A stretch of DNA of 64,000 nucleotides, from positions 250,001 to 314,000 of the forward strand of contig JAQGDQ010000127.1 in assembly GCA_030141605.1 (NCBI GenBank), in the 5' to 3' direction. The translations under genes and the position numbers were made by a program. The notes under the pieces were generated by a model, which ran no database searches, had not been told where the DNA came from, and saw only the letters and a program-made list of their open reading frames with translations. Positions within the stretch are counted from its first letter, which is position 1. The number at the start of each line of letters is the position of its first letter. Origin of the DNA: Tubiluchus corallicola. Taxonomy: Eukaryota; Priapulida; Priapulimorpha; Priapulimorphida; Tubiluchidae. This document shows, piece after piece, positions 50,414 to 63,284 of the stretch.

Positions 50414-53400
50414 AGTTTCTTTGGGTTTGGGTCTTCAGTTGACATAGATGTTGTGTTAGATGGTGCAGAGACAAGGAAGCAAGCTGAAATTAAAACAGAA
50501 GATGGCAGAAAGGAAAAACATTATTTGTATTATGATGGTGAAACAGTTTCTGGACAGGTACTTGTATACCCTTAAATACTTATTTGTATTTGTATCCTGA
50601 TTTTCTTTGAATTTACACAACAGTATGTTTAAGTTATTAATTAATTAATTATATTATTTATGAGTTTTAGTTTATTGTTTGTTCAACAGTGCTTTTTTAG
50701 CTTAAGTGAAATATTTATATTTTAATGTGTGTATATGTATATGTATTGCAGGTGAATGTAATCATGAAAAGGCCTGGGACAAAACTCGAACACCAAGGGG
50801 TAAAAATTGAGTTTATCGGACAAATAGGTAAAATATTTCAACTATTAATATTACTCCTTCAGGACTGTAAGAGTTTCCTGCATTTTGCATAGGTTCGTGA
50901 AATCAGTTAATGCAGAAAATTTCAACTGTCCAGACACACAGTGTGATACACTTTAGTCTAAAGTCTACTTTTTGTTTTAAGGAGAAATTCCTAATAAAAG
51001 ATGAGATTACCTTAATTTGTCCTTGGCTGATTGATTGTTTTTCGATACTCTGTAAAGCCGACAATTTTCTCAGGTTGTAGCAAGCGGGCAGTCATGCAAG
51101 TGTATACCAGACTAAGCTCCTTCAATAGGCTAAGTTTGAATGGCTGAAAAGAGCATGTTTTTCTTAATATTATCTAATTAAATCACTTGTAAATGCTTAA
51201 ACAAATAGCATGATTGGAGAAAATTCGTCCCCTGAATACAACAGTATCTAATTTGTAATCATTTAGCTGTGTCTGTGCTTATACACCTTACTTAGCAGAA
51301 AGTCATATGTCTTAGAAGACCTATTTTGGATGGTGCGGTCCTGAAGGAGTTAATATATACGTAAGTAGCTGAAATGAGAGTTTTTTAAGACAATCCTTTA
51401 TAGGAATTATTATCATGTTGCAGAATTAGAATAAGATCTTTTCTCTAAGCTAGCACTTTTTGCAACACAATTTAATTAACTGCAATATAAATTTGTTTCC
51501 TTTTTTTATCTAAAAATGATAGTGATACAAGTAAAAAAAACTAGTTTTTTGCATTTGCCATTTACATTATTTTACAGAATTATATTATGACCGTGGCAAC
51601 CATCACGAGTTTACTTCATTAGTAAAGGAGTTGGCCCGTCCCGGTGAGTTATCACAAAATGCTACGTACCCATTTGAATTTGTACAAGTAGAAAAGCCTT
51701 ATGAATCTTACACTGGAGCCAATGTACGGTTAAGGTAACTACTTTAAAATAATTAATAATACAGCTAATGATAACAGCATTTACTAAGACTAATTTTTTA
51801 TAAAGTGCTTGTTTAAGACTAATTTTTTAAAGTGCTTTTTTAAGATTTAGTGGTGTTATTGTAATGCACTGTTACTGACCTTTAATGGTGGTTTGCCATC
51901 TCAGTTATTAATAGACATGCAAGTGACATTTTAGCTAATCAATTACGAATAGATGGATTGGTAAAGACATCATAATTTGCATGTATTTATAAACCATTAA
52001 GAAACAAAAATTATGAGCAGGCCAGTCAGTCCAGCCTTCCCTGTAATTGTGGGCAAAATATAATGCAACCTATTTGTCTTTTTTGTCTTTCGGATCTGAA
52101 TTATGCTATTTGCTGCAAGAACAAATTAGATTTGTGATTTAATTTCCAATCAATCTCTTGGTTGATATTTATTTTGAAGTCTTTATAATTCTGATTTTTG
52201 CTTGGTAAGTGAAACGCATTTGTTAATCACTGACTGATTGTATTTTTGCATTTGCTACAAATGAAAGCTTTATTTGCATCAGTTCAATGTTTTCACTGAG
52301 ACTCTATACCTAATATCAATTTTAGGTATTTTCTTCGAGTAACTATAGTAAAGCGAATCAGTGATGTGGTTAAGGAAATGGAGATCATTGTGCACACATT
52401 GTCAACATATCCAGACATGAACAACAGCATTAAAATGGAAGTTGGCATTGAAGATTGTTTACACATAGAATTTGAATACAACAAATCCAAGTAAGCATTC
52501 CAGTTTTAACAGCATCTGTTGGTGGTTTTAAAAATTGACTCATGTATGATTGTCCCTGTTCTAGTTAACATGTGCATAAAAAGCTGCTAGTATGGTCTAA
52601 CTTACTGATGTATTATTACTGTAATACTGGCTGTAAAATGTATTAATATAAATGGGTATACTTATCTTACGTTTAAAAAATCATAAACTTGATTATACTC
52701 AGTTAGTTTAAGAAGAGTTTAGTTGCAGCACCAGAATTTTAAACAATTGAATTAGTCGTCTAATAATCGTGCATATCTCTGTCAAGTCCCAAGCATTTAT
52801 ACATCTGTGACTCGTCAGAAGCTAGTCAGGTTTGAGTGTTCAACAATGACAGTGCAAGAAGCTAGAGTCGTCCAAAGGTTAATAAGCTTAAATTTATACT
52901 TTTTGTAATAAAGTTACAGACAAAGTGTGAAACGGGTATTCTATAGAATGTCTAGGCATTTTATAGAATGCCAAAACAAACCAGGTAAATTGTCTAAAAT
53001 AGCTCATTCTACACTTTTCCTAGGCATTATATATATAATGCAAAAGCTTGTCTAGGCAAAGTATGTAATAGTTAGATTTTGAATATAATTTCCTAGGCAT
53101 TTTATGGAATGCTGATAAAATCGTAGTTAATCTATACATTGCCCATCAGCAGTCCGATGTATCTAGAAATATGGGAATTTTGCTAAGCATCAATCTATCC
53201 GATATATAATATTGGCTACCTGACAACCCTAGTGTGAATGATGTGTGTTGTCTTAACAAGTTTCTAGTTCCTTTGATTGACATTGTTCAAATAAGCAGAA
53301 CACGGTTCATGTTCACTATGCCATAAAGCTACTTGTAGATTGAAGGGGCAATTAATTAAAATTTAGCACGCAATTCTATTTATGTTTACATATCTACTGG

Positions 53401-56400
53401 AAAAAAGTAATTCACTGTTAATCTATGCCTAGTTGACTTAACGAGAACGATACATATCAATAATTATCGATTATTGTATCGATACTAAAAATTATTTTAT
53501 CATTATCATATAGATATTATTCTAGGAATTTTGTTGTCATATCGTATCGTTGCTTATTGTTTACCTCTGTAAAATCGCTTCACTTTGCTTTCCTATTTAT
53601 TTTCAGTAATTACGAAAAAAGTGGCTAAAAAGAATTTATTTTATGTTATAAGCTTCTCACACACTGAATCGTTTTCTTATACTTTCACTTAGCAATAACA
53701 GCTATCTTCATTTTGAATCGTACTGATGCGTGGATGTCAAATATGCTGTACCGTATTTCAGTGTCACTTTTCCTGTCCCTTGCTGCTTGCATAGATAAAT
53801 ATATTTATCGTAGTAGTATGCTTACTTATTTATGAATTGCTATGACAACGAGGCAGAGAATTTCATCGTATACATGTATTTGGCACATGAATCGGGAAAC
53901 AGCTTGCAAAAATTAAGGTTACACAACATAGAGACACCTCACATGACTTACACTCTGTCAGTGGTAATTGTTTAGCAGAAATAATGGCTAAGAAACTGTT
54001 CAGGATAATTTTTCAGAATCACTTTATTTTTACTAGTGAAGGTACAAAAACATTTGCCATTTGTAAGTACTACAACCGAAAGTACAAATATTACAGCTTA
54101 ACTGTTGCCAAGTGATTCATTTTATGTACCTGGCTTCTTAGTTCTTACTCTGCAAGCACTAATGGCTGCACTTGTGAAACTACCTATTCTATTTACATAA
54201 GCAGTTTGTATATGTGAAATTCGTCCTCTGAGTTTTAGAAATTTATCCAAGCAGAGATTAGCAATACTGAGAGCACATGGGAATATGAATATGTTTTATT
54301 ATAGGCCACTGGAAACTGACTAACAGTGACAGGTGTGGATTCATGAAGCTAGGCTTTGTAGTACATGCCTATATTTGTGGTGTGTGTAGTACCACCATCT
54401 TAATCTGACTTAATTTAAGTGTTGAATGTGACAGCACATTTAAGTAGCAGTGAATGCATATAATTAGCGTTTCACTTTGTGTTATGTTTGCGGCTCCCTA
54501 AAAGCAGTCTGGCGATGCTACTTAATGAATAGATAGGCTCATTGAGCTGAAAGCCTGATAAATAGTTTTTCAACCAGACGTTAACAGGTACAAATTCAGT
54601 ATCGTTTTTATCATTCAAAATAATTTATCATTTCATATTGTATCCTCTAAATATAAATTATCGTATCGTGTCGTTACCATATCGCCAAATTTGTATCTTT
54701 TAATATCCCTTTTAAATAAATTGTGTTTACAGATATCATTTGAAAGATGTGATAGTTGGCAAAATTTATTTTTTGCTTGTTCGGATCAAAATAAAGCATA
54801 TGGAACTGGCCATCATTAAAAGAGAAACGACTGGTTCAGGTAATATATAAGTAACTTTGTTATGACAAATAAATTTCATATTCAGCGATATATATTATTT
54901 GCAATTTTAATTTCGTTCAGAAATGGTAAAGTGTCTGTGTGCAACTTAGATCATTCACTAAAAATGAAACTTGTGCTATAATAACTCCACACACTGGTTA
55001 AAAGACTTCGTTTAAAAAATAATAGTCTTTTTAGTTTCACAAGTGCTATCAACTTTTTGGTCTTTTCTATGTATGAGAGTTTATTATCTGATGTTTTAAC
55101 ATCAAGTAGTATTGACTATAACACTACTATTTCCTAGATTTTTGATTTTGAAGTGATCTTTGCATATCCTGAAATGAAAATGCAAAGCCATGATCATGCC
55201 TTCAAATATCTGTTATATTGCAGACTTTACTTGGAATATTTTGTTAACAGTTTGTCCATGTTTGGTACCAGTTGTCAAAATTTTCTTTTTGATATAGTGA
55301 ATTAAAGATTAGCTTGATTTATTCTTTGCTAAATGAAATGGCAATTTCAAAAGCAGAATTGAAAAGTTTACTAACTTATTTTTGCAGGACCTAACACTTT
55401 CAATGAGAACGAGACCATAGCCAAGTACGAGATCATGGATGGTGCACCAGTGCGAGGAGAATCCATACCAATCCGGTTATTCCTCAGTGGTTACGATTTG
55501 ACACCCACGATGAGGGACATAAACAAAAAGTTTTCTGTGCGATATTACTTGAATCTAGTTTTAGTTGATGAGGAAGAGAGACGGTATTTCAAACAACAGG
55601 TACATGAGACAAAATATGTTTTTGCTTGATGTTTGAAGTTTTCTACTACAGTCTTTCAGCTGCATCCACAATATTTGACTTGCTCCCCCACAGGAGTTGT
55701 AAACAGCATCTAGCTAAATTGTTTCAGCAATTGTTTTGTAATGATTATAGATATGGCGGCAGATAAAGATTGCAAATATTTTTTGTTGCCCCAACTGGGA
55801 TAGCGTTAATCATGTCTGTTTTCCTAGCATAACAAATGCGTGAAAACCACTTATGTTATACAGAAAATCTCACTATTTTTTGACAGGATTATACATCTTG
55901 AAATTTGGTATGGACTATGGAGAATAACAAAAATTTTTAACTACATAAACCCTTTAGTTTTCTGAATAACATGAATCCGTAGTCCATACCAATCCATATA
56001 ATAATATTATATGTTATATTATGCTGTGTTATGTTATGTTATGCCATGCCATCCTGTGCTGTGCTGCATTGTATTGTATTGCATTATGCTATGCCATGCT
56101 GTGTTGTGCTGTATTGTATTGTATTGCATTATGCTATGTTATGTTATATTAATAATCATAAGATAACTAACAAATTTTAAACTTAAATGTTTTAAATCTT
56201 GTACAAATAATCACTAATTTTGTGAAGTGGAACTATCTTTTGTGCTACAACGACTTTTCCATGTAACCAAACAAAAAATTTCCTTCTATTAAAAATGAAA
56301 GAGCAAAAAAAGCTCAATATGTGGTAGGTGTTTGTTAGTTTCTAATGAAAATTATTGCTTTTACTTTTCATGTTTAGATATTTATCACAGTAATTTAAAT

Positions 56401-56532
56401 TTTTAGGAAATTATTTTATGGAGAAAGGGAGAAAAAGCGCGGAGACAGATACAACAACCAGCGATTCCCACAGCTCCAGCTCCAGAAGTTACTCAGGATG
56501 CAACGACAAATGCAGATAATGGGCCAAACTGA
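50414..56532 (+). CDS. VPS26B: Retromer subunit VPS26, VPS26B-like (start exon not located)
   Basis: Arrestin-fold subunit of retromer, which returns cargo from endosomes to the Golgi and plasma membrane by pairing with VPS35. Seven exons join in phase: 50414-50557, 50752-50827, 51578-51734, 52326-52490, 54733-54839, 55388-55599 and 56407-56532, coding 328 residues (vertebrate VPS26A/B 327-336). The first exon begins SFFGFGSSVDIDVVL in phase 0, so only the initiator Met is missing and must come from an upstream exon ending in ATG. Near-invariant blocks include VEKPYESYTGANVRLRYFLR, SIKMEVGIEDCLHIEFEYNK, YHLKDVIVGKIYFLLVRIKI, AKYEIMDGAPVRGESIPIRL and RYFKQQEIILWRKGE. ELYYDRGNHHEF and KRETTGSGPN favour VPS26B over VPS26A. 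The C-terminal tail (from about residue 300) is short, Pro/Thr-rich and unlike vertebrate tails. Confidence 0.95.
52936..53112. repeat. Array of related short palindromes
   Basis: Four short palindromes share a TAGGCATT...AATGC core: gtattctatagaatg (52936-52950), ggcattttatagaatgcc (52955-52972), gcattatatatataatgc (53024-53041, perfect 18-base palindrome) and ggcattttatggaatgc (53096-53112). The last three are each preceded by cta and spaced about 70 bases apart. Located in VPS26 intron 4 of the recognised exons. No element class is recognised. Confidence 0.6.
53430..54690. mobile_element. Possible hAT-like element with ATCG-rich ends
   Basis: The left part reads gagaacgatac...aattatcgattattgtatcgatac. 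The right part in reverse complement reads gatatggtaacgacacgatacgataattta. These ends are similar in composition and partly in order, as in decayed hAT-type elements. Exact termini and a target-site duplication could not be defined. It lies in a VPS26 intron (52491-54732). Confidence 0.35.
56005..56155 (+). repeat. Pentanucleotide array (TGTTA/TGTAT/TGCCA variants)
   Basis: About 150 bases divide into successive five-base units such as tgtta, tgcca, tgctg, tattg, catta, with near-constant period. A block of roughly 55 bases (gcattatgctatg...tattgtattg) appears twice, giving a higher-order repeat. Located in the last VPS26 intron (55600-56406). Confidence 0.8.
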
Positions 56533-56664
56533 CCTTAGTTTACGTAACAGGTAATTCATTAGTGGTAACAATGTTTTCGCACTAAAAACTTCTTCAGATT
56601 GTTTGTTCTTGTTGACTGCTATGCTAAGCTGTTAGCGTAGTTAACTTTGCTAATGAATTCAGCC

Positions 56665-57537
56665 CAGTGGCATAGCTAGGGGTCGGATGACCTGTACTAG
56701 GCACTTCGATTAACTGCACTAAAAAATTGATTCTGTCAGAACAACATAAAGGTGTTACACATAGTGCGTGTACAGCAGGCAAATATTTTTGTGTCTAAAT
56801 TTTCACGTCAGTAATTGTTGTAGGTGTAAATCCGTTGTTGTAGTGATGATGTATCATTTGTCTATCATAATTTGCTCATCTGTTGTTGTAGGGATTATGA
56901 CATTTGCAATTTAATCGTTCTAAAAATTGGTCAAGTTTGCAGATCAGCTGTTCAATGCTGGTTTGTGAGTTTCTTACCATTAATTTACAAACATCTAAAC
57001 GTTGTTCAACGTGTTTGTGTATTTTCCTAACAAAAGGCAAAATACCTGGCATTATTTAATTTTCCACAATTAAATTTCCCACTTTAATTTAACACTGTTT
57101 ATAGTACTTGTGACAAAGGAAGATGATAAATAATGATTTAATAGTTTTGTTCTGCTTTTTCTTTTCTGAAGTTGTTTTCAAAATTTCTGCCCAGTACACG
57201 TCTTGAGCTGACTATGAAGTACATTTATGATCACATCCCTTCCTCTGTTAACAATTGAGGCTTCTTATTAGGCCTATTGTGCTTTTAAGCATAGAATGAG
57301 GAAAATTTCATTTTCACAAACAAATTTTTTTTTCAGTAGTGCTGTATTTTCATCAACTTATTTTCACAGCTTCTATTCAACTGCAATACAACACTGCTAA
57401 ATTTTACAAATCTAAAATCACAAAGATATTGATAGATTTGTTTTTTTTTATCATTGGGGAGGGGTGGCAAATTCCTGTGCCGCCAAGGGTGCCACGAGCT
57501 CTAGTTATGCCAATGAGTTCACCTAGTTATGCCACTT
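56665..57537. mobile_element. Probable non-autonomous DNA transposon (870 bp)
   Basis: Left end CAGTGGCATAGCTAGGGG and right end, in reverse complement, AAGTGGCATAACTAGGTG match at 14 of 18 positions as terminal inverted repeats. A second ggcataactag copy lies 20 bases inside the right end. No target-site duplication was found and there is no transposase ORF. It begins about 130 bases past the VPS26 stop codon, so it may be part of the 3' untranslated region. Confidence 0.55.
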
Positions 57538-59735
57538 AGTGCATGTTAAACTTTGTATGTTCCAGCACAAAAACATACCAGAAAAACTGTTACTAGGATG
57601 TTCCATCTGCTTTACCATCTTGTATTATTTACCTTGTTAAGGGAAGGGAAGATGTATATACTTTCAAATGTGGCTATAACTGAGACACTTTGTTGGTTCA
57701 ACGTCTCCTCTAGAAGGATTATACTTGAGAGGATTGCTTCCTAGCAATTGCATATACTATTTATCAAGATGTTTGACAAACTTGGAAGAAAGAATAATTA
57801 CATTAGACACACATTTAAAAATTATTTCTGTAAAGTCAGTAAAAATTTGCAGTAATAAAAAAGTCACATATACTTCTGGTATTTAAGTTTTTAATTTAAC
57901 AAGCAGTTATGAAAGGGTTTTCCATGTCAGCAACATTGAATTTTAGTTAACTGCTAAAGTACTCATACTAACAGGTAAATCTATGGCAGTCAAAGCTACT
58001 TAAAATTAGGAGTCTTTTTACTAAGCAATTTGGTGTTATATCTGGTTAAAGCTTAATAATTTTTAATAAATGAACAAGATCATTTGACTGTCAAGGTGCA
58101 AAAGGACACAGCTGGACTTTTTATTTAAAGAATTTACTTTGCCTTCATTCAAAACCATTTCTTACATTCCATTCCAATTCTGATTCTCAAAATCTGTTTT
58201 TTCTAAATCTGGCTGTCTAAAAGGCTATGACAGCGTTTACGCATTGATGTGGTTTTTTATTATTTCAGGGTCACAACTTGACAATAAATGACCCCAGTGC
58301 TATTCGTAATACTGAATGGTAATGTATTGCATAAATTATGCTCATATAAAATAACAGCCAATGTGCATTGCATGGCTGGTTTTTTTCATGTGAATGAAGT
58401 TATGTTATTAATATTATTATTATTATTAAACATATGTATAGATGTGTACGATCAATGTAAAATTTGTCTAATTTTGGTAATTAGATAAATAATCGAATGG
58501 GATTGGTGTTATTTCGTGACATCCGCAGATAATGTCATGCGTTAGTTGTACAAATTTTAACTGTGGAATTCCTGTTATATATAGATGCTACTTAGTTTTG
58601 TGAGGGAGCATATTGATAACTTCGGTAAAACCGTAAAATTTCATATTAGGTACGTTGCGTGTAACTTCAGCCAATTTATAAGTGTTTGTAAATATTTTCT
58701 TTCTGCGTTGTAGTCATGCCTATGTTCTTGTAGTTATTGCATCAGCATCGATACTTTCTGGTATACCCATTCTCAGTATAACTACATGGTTTCATAACAT
58801 GGTGTTTATCATTTGTACTAACTTTTCCAAATCCACTCTTATCCCATATCAACTGTTTTGTCCGTTAACTTTTAACCTGACTTCTTTATATCATTCATCA
58901 AACAGTAGGCAGACTGTCTTACAGTGTAATTACATAGTAGGGAGTGTTGCTGACCTCTTTCAGTGTTACAGGCAAGCTGAAGGTTTTATTTAGGGAGTTC
59001 AATAGATCTTTTTGCTGATGTGGAATACACAAAATTCGGTCTGGTGAGGACCAAGAATAAAAGTTAGTATTGCATCTGTCTCTGCAATACATTAGTATAG
59101 CAATGCTCTTTAAGACAGAACAAATGTGTTAAACAGTCAATTATACCAGGAGTATGTGCCCATCATAAATGAAAGCGTAAGTTTAAGGACTTCATTTAAA
59201 TCGTAGCCATTCCATTGTTTTAGTCTATAGAATATTCGCTTCATGTACATACATTTTGCTGGTTTATATTTGTGACATGTATCTGATTGTGTACTTTCAT
59301 ATTTTACACAGTTAACAGGAAAATTAATCTAATACAAGAAGTATGTAGATAATATGAATGCAAAATGCCCAATTATATGTCAAGTTGTAATATAATAAAT
59401 GATAAAAACTAAGTATTTGCAGCATACTTTATTCTTGGTATAAAAGCTAAGTTACTAATACAAGTAAATTATCCGACCGTTTATTTGCAATATTTCAACG
59501 TGTGAATTGAGTACAACTTGAGTACAAACCTTTTCATTGTCAAGCCTGAATGAAAATAACCTTGAAAAAAGAAATTTACAACATCTAAGTCAAAGGCAGA
59601 TGCATTATAAATTAACAACTGGTCATAATCAAAAGAAAGTAACCAAAAAATGAAGTTATGTTTGACCCATTGTTTCGAAACAATGGTACTGCATAAAAAG
59701 TACAATATGTACAATAGTAAATACAGTGTACAATG

Positions 59736-59908
59736 CAGTCAAACTTTGTTATAACGCCCCCTTTATAATGCCAACCTCGCTTAATGCCCAAATTTTTAGC
59801 AAAACAATCTATATTTTGCAGACATGCATGTATTAATGCGCCTCATTATTATGCCAAAGTCGTCACTATAACGCCAACAATCCCAAAGCCGTACATAAAG
59901 TTTGACTG
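59736..59908. mobile_element. Pogo/Tigger-like MITE (173 bp)
   Basis: Ends CAGTCAAACTTTGTTATAAC and, in reverse complement, CAGTCAAACTTTATGTACGG form terminal inverted repeats. The inside repeats ataatgccaacctcg and ataacgccaac, similar to the 40187-41006 element. TA follows the right end and TG precedes the left. It is the shorter member of the same family. Confidence 0.7.
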
Positions 59909-60446
59909 TATAATGTTGCCTGCTTGCTTTATCAAATTTATTCTACACTCAATATTTTGAAAAACTTTATCGATTCAATTTTGTTATTATGTAGACTTCT
60001 ACACAACAGTTTATTATGAAGTTGTTCATATATTTTTTCTTGAAGTTCAGTACTAGCAAGTTTTTTACTAATTCTATGGTGCAGTACTCCCAACAATCAT
60101 ACTTATCTTTAATTTGTATACTTAAGTTTGTTTTTTCGGTCGACATTGGGTAAACGATATAAGGCAATATTATTAATAATGATAATGATTATAGTTCCCA
60201 TGTTGCATAAATTAATCATACAATCTTTGTTTAGTAAAAACACACTATATGCAGGCAATTTCTTTCATTTAAAACAGTTTTCTTTCAGAGCTTTAAACAA
60301 TTTAATGACTAAAGATGTGAAAAGTAAACAATAAGACTGAAAACAGATTAAAACAATTTCTGAAATTCGATTTTCACACTTTAGATCTAACATACTTGTC
60401 TCTGGATTAACTATCATCCTACTGTTTTCCATCATATTTTTCAAGA

Positions 60447-61434
60447 TCAGCTAGGTAAATTGAATAATTTAGTTTCTATTTTTGCTATCATTACTCTGGC
60501 ATAGAAATCTCTATAATTCTCTGGCAACTCGCCTATGACTTTCAATGCACGATCCAAGACTTGCATTGCTCTGGTAGCTAACAACAAATCCTTGTTGCCA
60601 TAGGTGTCTTTTTTGTCATACATGCTAGAGTCTAACTCCCTCCAGAATATATTGATGGCAATGCTAAACTCCAGGGATATGACGTTATGAAACCACAGGG
60701 CTAAAGAAAAACAACATTGCAGAATGCAATTAAATAATATAGTGAGTCACACCGCTATGTATTGGCACTAAAATGTTTATTTGTCTTTAAACCAATATTA
60801 CAAAAGTTAAAATGGCATAGGTTATACCATTGTGCTTGATAACGCTATCTGTAAATTTGCATGCGACTACAAAAACTAAATTCAAACAGTTCAGATTTCA
60901 AAGGTGTACATTAAGCACAATCTCTGCAGAATTAAGGTCTGGGTAATACGGACAACATAGTTATGCAGTGCCCACACTATCACATCATCATGATAAAATT
61001 ATCGTGACTGAGGGCACCAACGTGAATCAATCAATGCTAGTGTATACAGGCAAAGTGCCATCACCATATACAATCCATCACGAAAACATGCTCATGCCAT
61101 AATTAAATGTCCGTCATAAGTTTTTCACAATACCTTGTTGATATGTCGCTGTATGAAACAATGGTTTTGCTTCATGACGGAGTTCATATCAAGATTATAC
61201 ACTTCACTAGGCTAAAGACGTTATCGACAGTCTACGTTAACTATTTGCTTGTGAGACTCGCATGAGATCATATTACACACTTGTTTTTGCAACCTGTTAT
61301 TACTAACTTCAAGTTACCTGGTATGAATAGAATATCACCCTCTTCCAGGACACATTCATACCGTGTTGCCTTAGCAAAATCTGGAAAACGAGTTAAATCT
61401 GGATTGTCAATATCAAGCACCTTAGACTTATCAC
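60447..61434 (-). CDS. TYW5: tRNA wybutosine hydroxylase, JmjC domain (3' part of gene)
   Basis: Fe(II)/2-oxoglutarate oxygenase that hydroxylates the wybutosine side chain at position 37 of tRNA-Phe. Two exons are visible, 61434-61318 and 60700-60447 (stop TGA at 60449-60447), joined in phase 1 and coding about 123 C-terminal residues of a protein near 315 in human. The match is unambiguous: [32 protein letters not shown] then [52 protein letters not shown] and YARVMIAKI. The His in LWFHNV is the last of the three metal ligands. The first two (HxD) and the 2-oxoglutarate-binding part lie on exons outside the window to the right. The acceptor before 61434 is tttccag, and the frame requires a preceding phase 1 exon, which was not found in 61435-64000. 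Confidence 0.95.
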
Positions 61435-62054
61435 CTGGAAATAAGAAAATATTATAGAGACTGAACACAAAGAAAATCCCTTGCAGAGTCAGTTGTAACA
61501 AGCTTATCGTGGTATGAGAGATTTCGGCTGCAGTATCTTGTTGAGAAATCACAGAATTAGACTTATTTTATTTTGTAACTAACTAAGTTCGATATTCATG
61601 TTTTGTATGATTACTAGACCAGATTCTGATTAGAAAATTTTAGTAGCTGCACAGAGACATACATATAGACAACATCTTTCAACAATAAGAATTTTGTCTT
61701 AAAGTTAATAATAACTTTAAAACTGTTCCATAGTCCATAGTTTGGTTTTGAATTTTTGTATAGTTAAATGTGCTCTTTAAAGGCACAAGTTTCAAATTTA
61801 GATAAATTACATAATAAATATGGTGTTGATAGTACAAGCCTTGTTTCGTCTTTGTAAGCTAACTGTAACTTGTAATCATTAAAATAAAATTTTTGAATTC
61901 AAAATCTTAGTACATTCTCAACTCATATTGTGAATCACACGGTATGGTGGAGTCTCATTTTTTTGTAAATGTATATGTGAATCTGGCTTGTAAAAAGCAA
62001 AAAAGTTTTTCATTTTATCCTATGATATAAAATCAGTGTATATAGGATCAGCAG

Positions 62055-62175
62055 GTTGCAATATATGTATATATATATACATATACATAATATATATATA
62101 TATATAATGTATTCCAACTCAAGTCCAAGTCGAGCAGGTAGCAAATGTGTGTGTATATATATAGATATATATATA
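62055..62175. repeat. (TA)n microsatellites
   Basis: Alternating TA/TATG tracts at 62065-62107 and 62149-62175 separated by a unique 40-base stretch (attccaactcaagtccaag...). The first tract can fold on itself (atatatatatacatatacat). Confidence 0.9.
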
Positions 62176-63198
62176 CATTTGTTTGTGTTTAAAATGCATA
62201 ATTAACACCACATCGCACATTACTATAAAATTCATCATATCGTGCTCAATGACACATACCATGCACGTTAACAGATTATTCCATTCCACAGTTTAGCATG
62301 TTTATCATATTGCAGTTCCATGCACCATGTCACACCCTTGGCATATTATATCAAAAAAAGTTGTAACAAATTTGCTGTGCTACAATATTTCAACAAGCAC
62401 TATAAAATGGCACCTTATAATGTTTCTTGATGAGTCTGATAATAAATTTTTGTAACATTTGTTACGAGTAGTCAATGCTTAGGAAACAGGGTCTTATGGT
62501 GGACAGAGGAAGAAATGGCTAGGAGGTCCGAGGGAATACTGTAAGCTTCATTAGTGGAGCGGAATCCATAGCTTACATTGTAACAAAAACCAATGCATTT
62601 TCTTTGATTTTAAGTTTTTGAGGCCTTTAATGGTCGAAAAGAATTTCATTAAGCAGTTTTTCAACTGTTTCAACTGAGGATACAAAATTTTGGTCCTAAT
62701 TCAGATGCAGCAATTGCTTTTTAATCAGTGAATTAACTAGTTTTCACCAACTAGCTTTTATACGTTACCCAGTTAAGTTTTAGCCTATTCAAACCATTTA
62801 ACCATGAGGGATCACTGAGCAAACGATCTACAGCAAGGTACACTAGCTCCAATTTTCTATGTAATTACCATGCAGTTAATGCTAATCTTTAACATATTGA
62901 CATACTTCTACCAAAAACAATCATGCCAACTGATTACAGCTAAATTTTGATTTACCACAGAGTACCTTTGTTGCACCCAGCTTTTCAAGTCTAAAGCAAA
63001 ATAAGTTACTATGTGGAAATTGGGTTAACTCATTTTTTGCAAGAAACATTTTTTCCTGAAAAGTTGCAAGAAAAAATGAGTTGTAACATTTTAACACGAA
63101 GCATCATTTTTTTCTTTAAGGGGCAATCGCACCGACCTTTAAGTTTGGGGTATTAACAGACCTCGCATGGAGTGTAACTCGTGTCACAATTTGCTTTA

Positions 63199-63284
63199 GA
63201 CTCAACTTGGACTCACGTGTCACTGACTCAATACTTGACTCAGACTTGTAATGACTCGGACTCGAAACGACGAAACACTGACTC
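63199..63284. repeat. Cluster of GACTC motifs
   Basis: Seven copies of GACTC, mostly followed by A or G, fall within 86 bases (first at 63199, last at 63280). More occur at 63970-64000 (ttgactcagg, ctgactcaga), at the edge of the window. Such motif-rich ends are seen in some non-autonomous DNA transposons, but neither terminal repeats nor a duplication can be seen here. Confidence 0.5.

Larger units (their letters stand above)
56533..60446. other. Intergenic region between convergent VPS26 and TYW5
   Basis: Contains the two 3' untranslated regions, a probable 870-bp DNA transposon (56665-57537) and a pogo-like MITE (59736-59908). AATAAA at 57854 could end a VPS26 transcript that reads through the first element. 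On the minus strand AATAAA at 60015-60010 suits the TYW5 end. The short ORFs at 58288-58993 and 60128-60334 show no homology. Confidence 0.5.
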
